The translations under genes and the position numbers were made by a program. Positions 4,056-5,255 of a DNA stretch of 5,255 bases are shown here, piece after piece. The notes under the pieces are model-generated. The model saw only the letters and a program-made list of their open reading frames with translations, had not been told where the DNA came from and ran no database searches. The first letter of the stretch is position 1. Every line of letters begins with the position of its first letter. The DNA comes from Pseudomonadota bacterium. Lineage in GTDB: Bacteria > Pseudomonadota > Gammaproteobacteria > Steroidobacterales > Steroidobacteraceae. The stretch covers positions 1 through 5,255 of the forward strand of contig JAPTUI010000518.1 of assembly GCA_028067895.1 (NCBI GenBank), in the 5' to 3' direction.

Positions 4056-5255
4056 TCAGTGCATTTCGCGGAAGGCAACGAAGCTGTGCGGCTCGATGCG
4101 CAGCTCATACCCGTAGCGCGCCGGCGTGCCCGGGCGTGCCGCGAACGGGCCGCCCTGCCGGACCGGTTCGCCACCGAGCACGACTCCGTTGGTGAGTCGC
4201 TCGATGCGCTCGAAGCCCCCGATCACCCGTACTGCGACCGGATGGTTGCGGAAGGACTGCACGACGAACGTACCGTTGCCGTACTCGAATAGACTGACGT
4301 CGGCGGGCCCCTCGAGCCGTACCGGCAGGCCGGGTGTGAGGAAGCGCCGCAGTGCATCGAGGACGCGCGGTGGCAGGGAGTAGAAGTCGTTCTGCTCCTC
4401 CGGCACGTTCAGCACGTACAGTTCGCCTTTGCCGTAGTGATCCATCAGCAGCAGCGGCACGCCGCCCTGATCATCGAGTCCGCGCACCACCGCCCAGTCC
4501 TCGTTGGTGTAGAAGTGGATCAGCGGGAAGAGGATGGGTCGGCTCTTGCCGAGCATCACGCCGCCACCGAAGCCGAAGCCCTCGACGTAGCGGGTGGGGG
4601 CGCCAATCAGGTGAGTGACGTGCATGTCGGTGATCTGGCGCAAACCGCGGTGCTGCAGTGCCCGCAGCAGTCCGGAGGTGATGATGACGTGCCCGCCGGC
4701 GCGCACGTGAGCTTCGATCTGCGCGACGATGTGCGGATCCTTGCGCGCCGCTTCGGTGAGCAGCACGGTCTTGGCGTGCGGCCAGTGCGGGAACATCTCG
4801 ATCGGGATTCCGATCATGCCGAGCATCTCGGGCAGGAAATCCTCCCCGCTGGAGTCGAGCGGGCGATAGGTAGCGAGTCCGACCGGCTGGCCGAGTGCCC
4901 CGGCAATGCGATCGACCTTGTGCAGCGAGTAGGCGACCACATTGGCGAGCCGCGGCCGCTTCGCACCCGGCCGGCCCGGCAGGCCGCAGCACTGGCGCAG
5001 CATCTGCCAGTAGTTGAAGGTCGTCGGCAGGTATTGCCAGGAGGCACGGTTCTTCGGATTCGCCGTGCGCAGCAAGTCAGTGTACTCGAACAGATTGATC
5101 GCCGGCGCCTTGGCGAGAATGGTGTCCCAAAGTTGCTCGGCGTAGCGGTCCAGGTCGTGCATGGCGATGGGATCGACCCAGCCGCCGCCATTGCGCCCCG
5201 GGGCGATATTCTCGAAATAGCGGAAGATCTCGTAGCTCTCGTAGGGCAGCAACTG
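4056..5255 (-). CDS. Large protein, 3' part only; possible beta-galactosidase-like glycoside hydrolase
   Basis: The frame is open through the right edge, so the true start lies beyond base 5255; 399 residues and the TGA stop are visible. I cannot name the family with certainty. Counting from the first visible codon, residues 1-65 (Y-E-S-Y-E-I-F-R-Y-F ... I-N-L-F-E-Y-T-D-L-L) look like the last strands and helices of a catalytic barrel. Residues about 103-220 form an alternating beta/alpha domain (P-V-G-L-A-T-Y-R-P, S-S-G-E-D-F-L-P-E-M-L-G, A-K-T-V-L-L-T-E, H-V-I-I-T-S-G-L-L). This resembles the glutamine-amidotransferase-like middle domain of GH42-type beta-galactosidases, which trimerises and is not catalytic. 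The last 90 or so residues look like a beta-sandwich ending I-E-P-H-S-F-V-A-F-R-E. Substrate and export cannot be judged because the N-terminus is missing. The coding assignment is strong; the glycosidase idea is inferred from domain style only. Confidence 0.88.
   Translation of the reverse strand, partial: QLLPYESYEIFRYFENIAPGRNGGGWVDPIAMHDLDRYAEQLWDTILAKAPAINLFEYTDLLRTANPKNRASWQYLPTTFNYWQMLRQCCGLPGRPGAKRPRLANVVAYSLHKVDRIAGALGQPVGLATYRPLDSSGEDFLPEMLGMIGIPIEMFPHWPHAKTVLLTEAARKDPHIVAQIEAHVRAGGHVIITSGLLRALQHRGLRQITDMHVTHLIGAPTRYVEGFGFGGGVMLGKSRPILFPLIHFYTNEDWAVVRGLDDQGGVPLLLMDHYGKGELYVLNVPEEQNDFYSLPPRVLDALRRFLTPGLPVRLEGPADVSLFEYGNGTFVVQSFRNHPVAVRVIGGFERIERLTNGVVLGGEPVRQGGPFAARPGTPARYGYELRIEPHSFVAFREMH

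Noticed and set aside
3378..4292. Long open frame on the plus strand opposite gph (304 codons).
   Set aside because: It is antisense to the whole of gph, whose four catalytic motifs are intact. Its composition is a typical high-G+C shadow and it runs past the gph start into the next gene's 3' end.

Overview
This 5,255-base stretch is G+C-rich bacterial chromosome. The S-adenosylhomocysteine hydrolase at the left edge has the long bacterial form typical of Proteobacteria, and the overall gene style suggests a high-G+C gammaproteobacterium (Xanthomonadales, Nevskiales or Steroidobacter-like). That placement comes from protein resemblance recalled from memory, not from a search. No integrase, transposase, CRISPR array, tRNA or rRNA is visible.

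Layout from left to right. (1) The 3' half of ahcY (+), closed by a strong 14-bp hairpin. (2) A promoter and a 67-residue basic Myb/SANT-like helix-turn-helix protein (+), closed by a classic intrinsic terminator. (3) A 234-residue lipoprotein of unknown function (+), with its own Shine-Dalgarno sequence, followed by two hairpins in a row. (4) A 488-base gene-free stretch (about 2057-2544) that holds two diverged direct copies of an unnamed repeat, about 150 bases each and about 240 bases apart. (5) A class I SAM-dependent methyltransferase (+), whose start looks leaderless. (6) A phosphoglycolate phosphatase-like HAD hydrolase (gph, -), which converges on the methyltransferase and overlaps it by 37 bases. 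(7) The 3' part of a large gene (-), possibly a beta-galactosidase-like glycosidase, running off the right edge.

The genes mostly look like independent units: nearly every one is bounded by its own hairpin, and no operon of related functions is evident. The only biochemical thread is that ahcY removes the S-adenosylhomocysteine that SAM-dependent methyltransferases such as the one here produce; this is general metabolism and not evidence that the two are coupled. I see no clear new multi-gene system. The best candidate for something undescribed is the repeat pair in the gap before the methyltransferase. Smaller points are the leaderless start, the antisense overlap of two conserved genes, and the partial right-edge protein whose family I cannot name with certainty.
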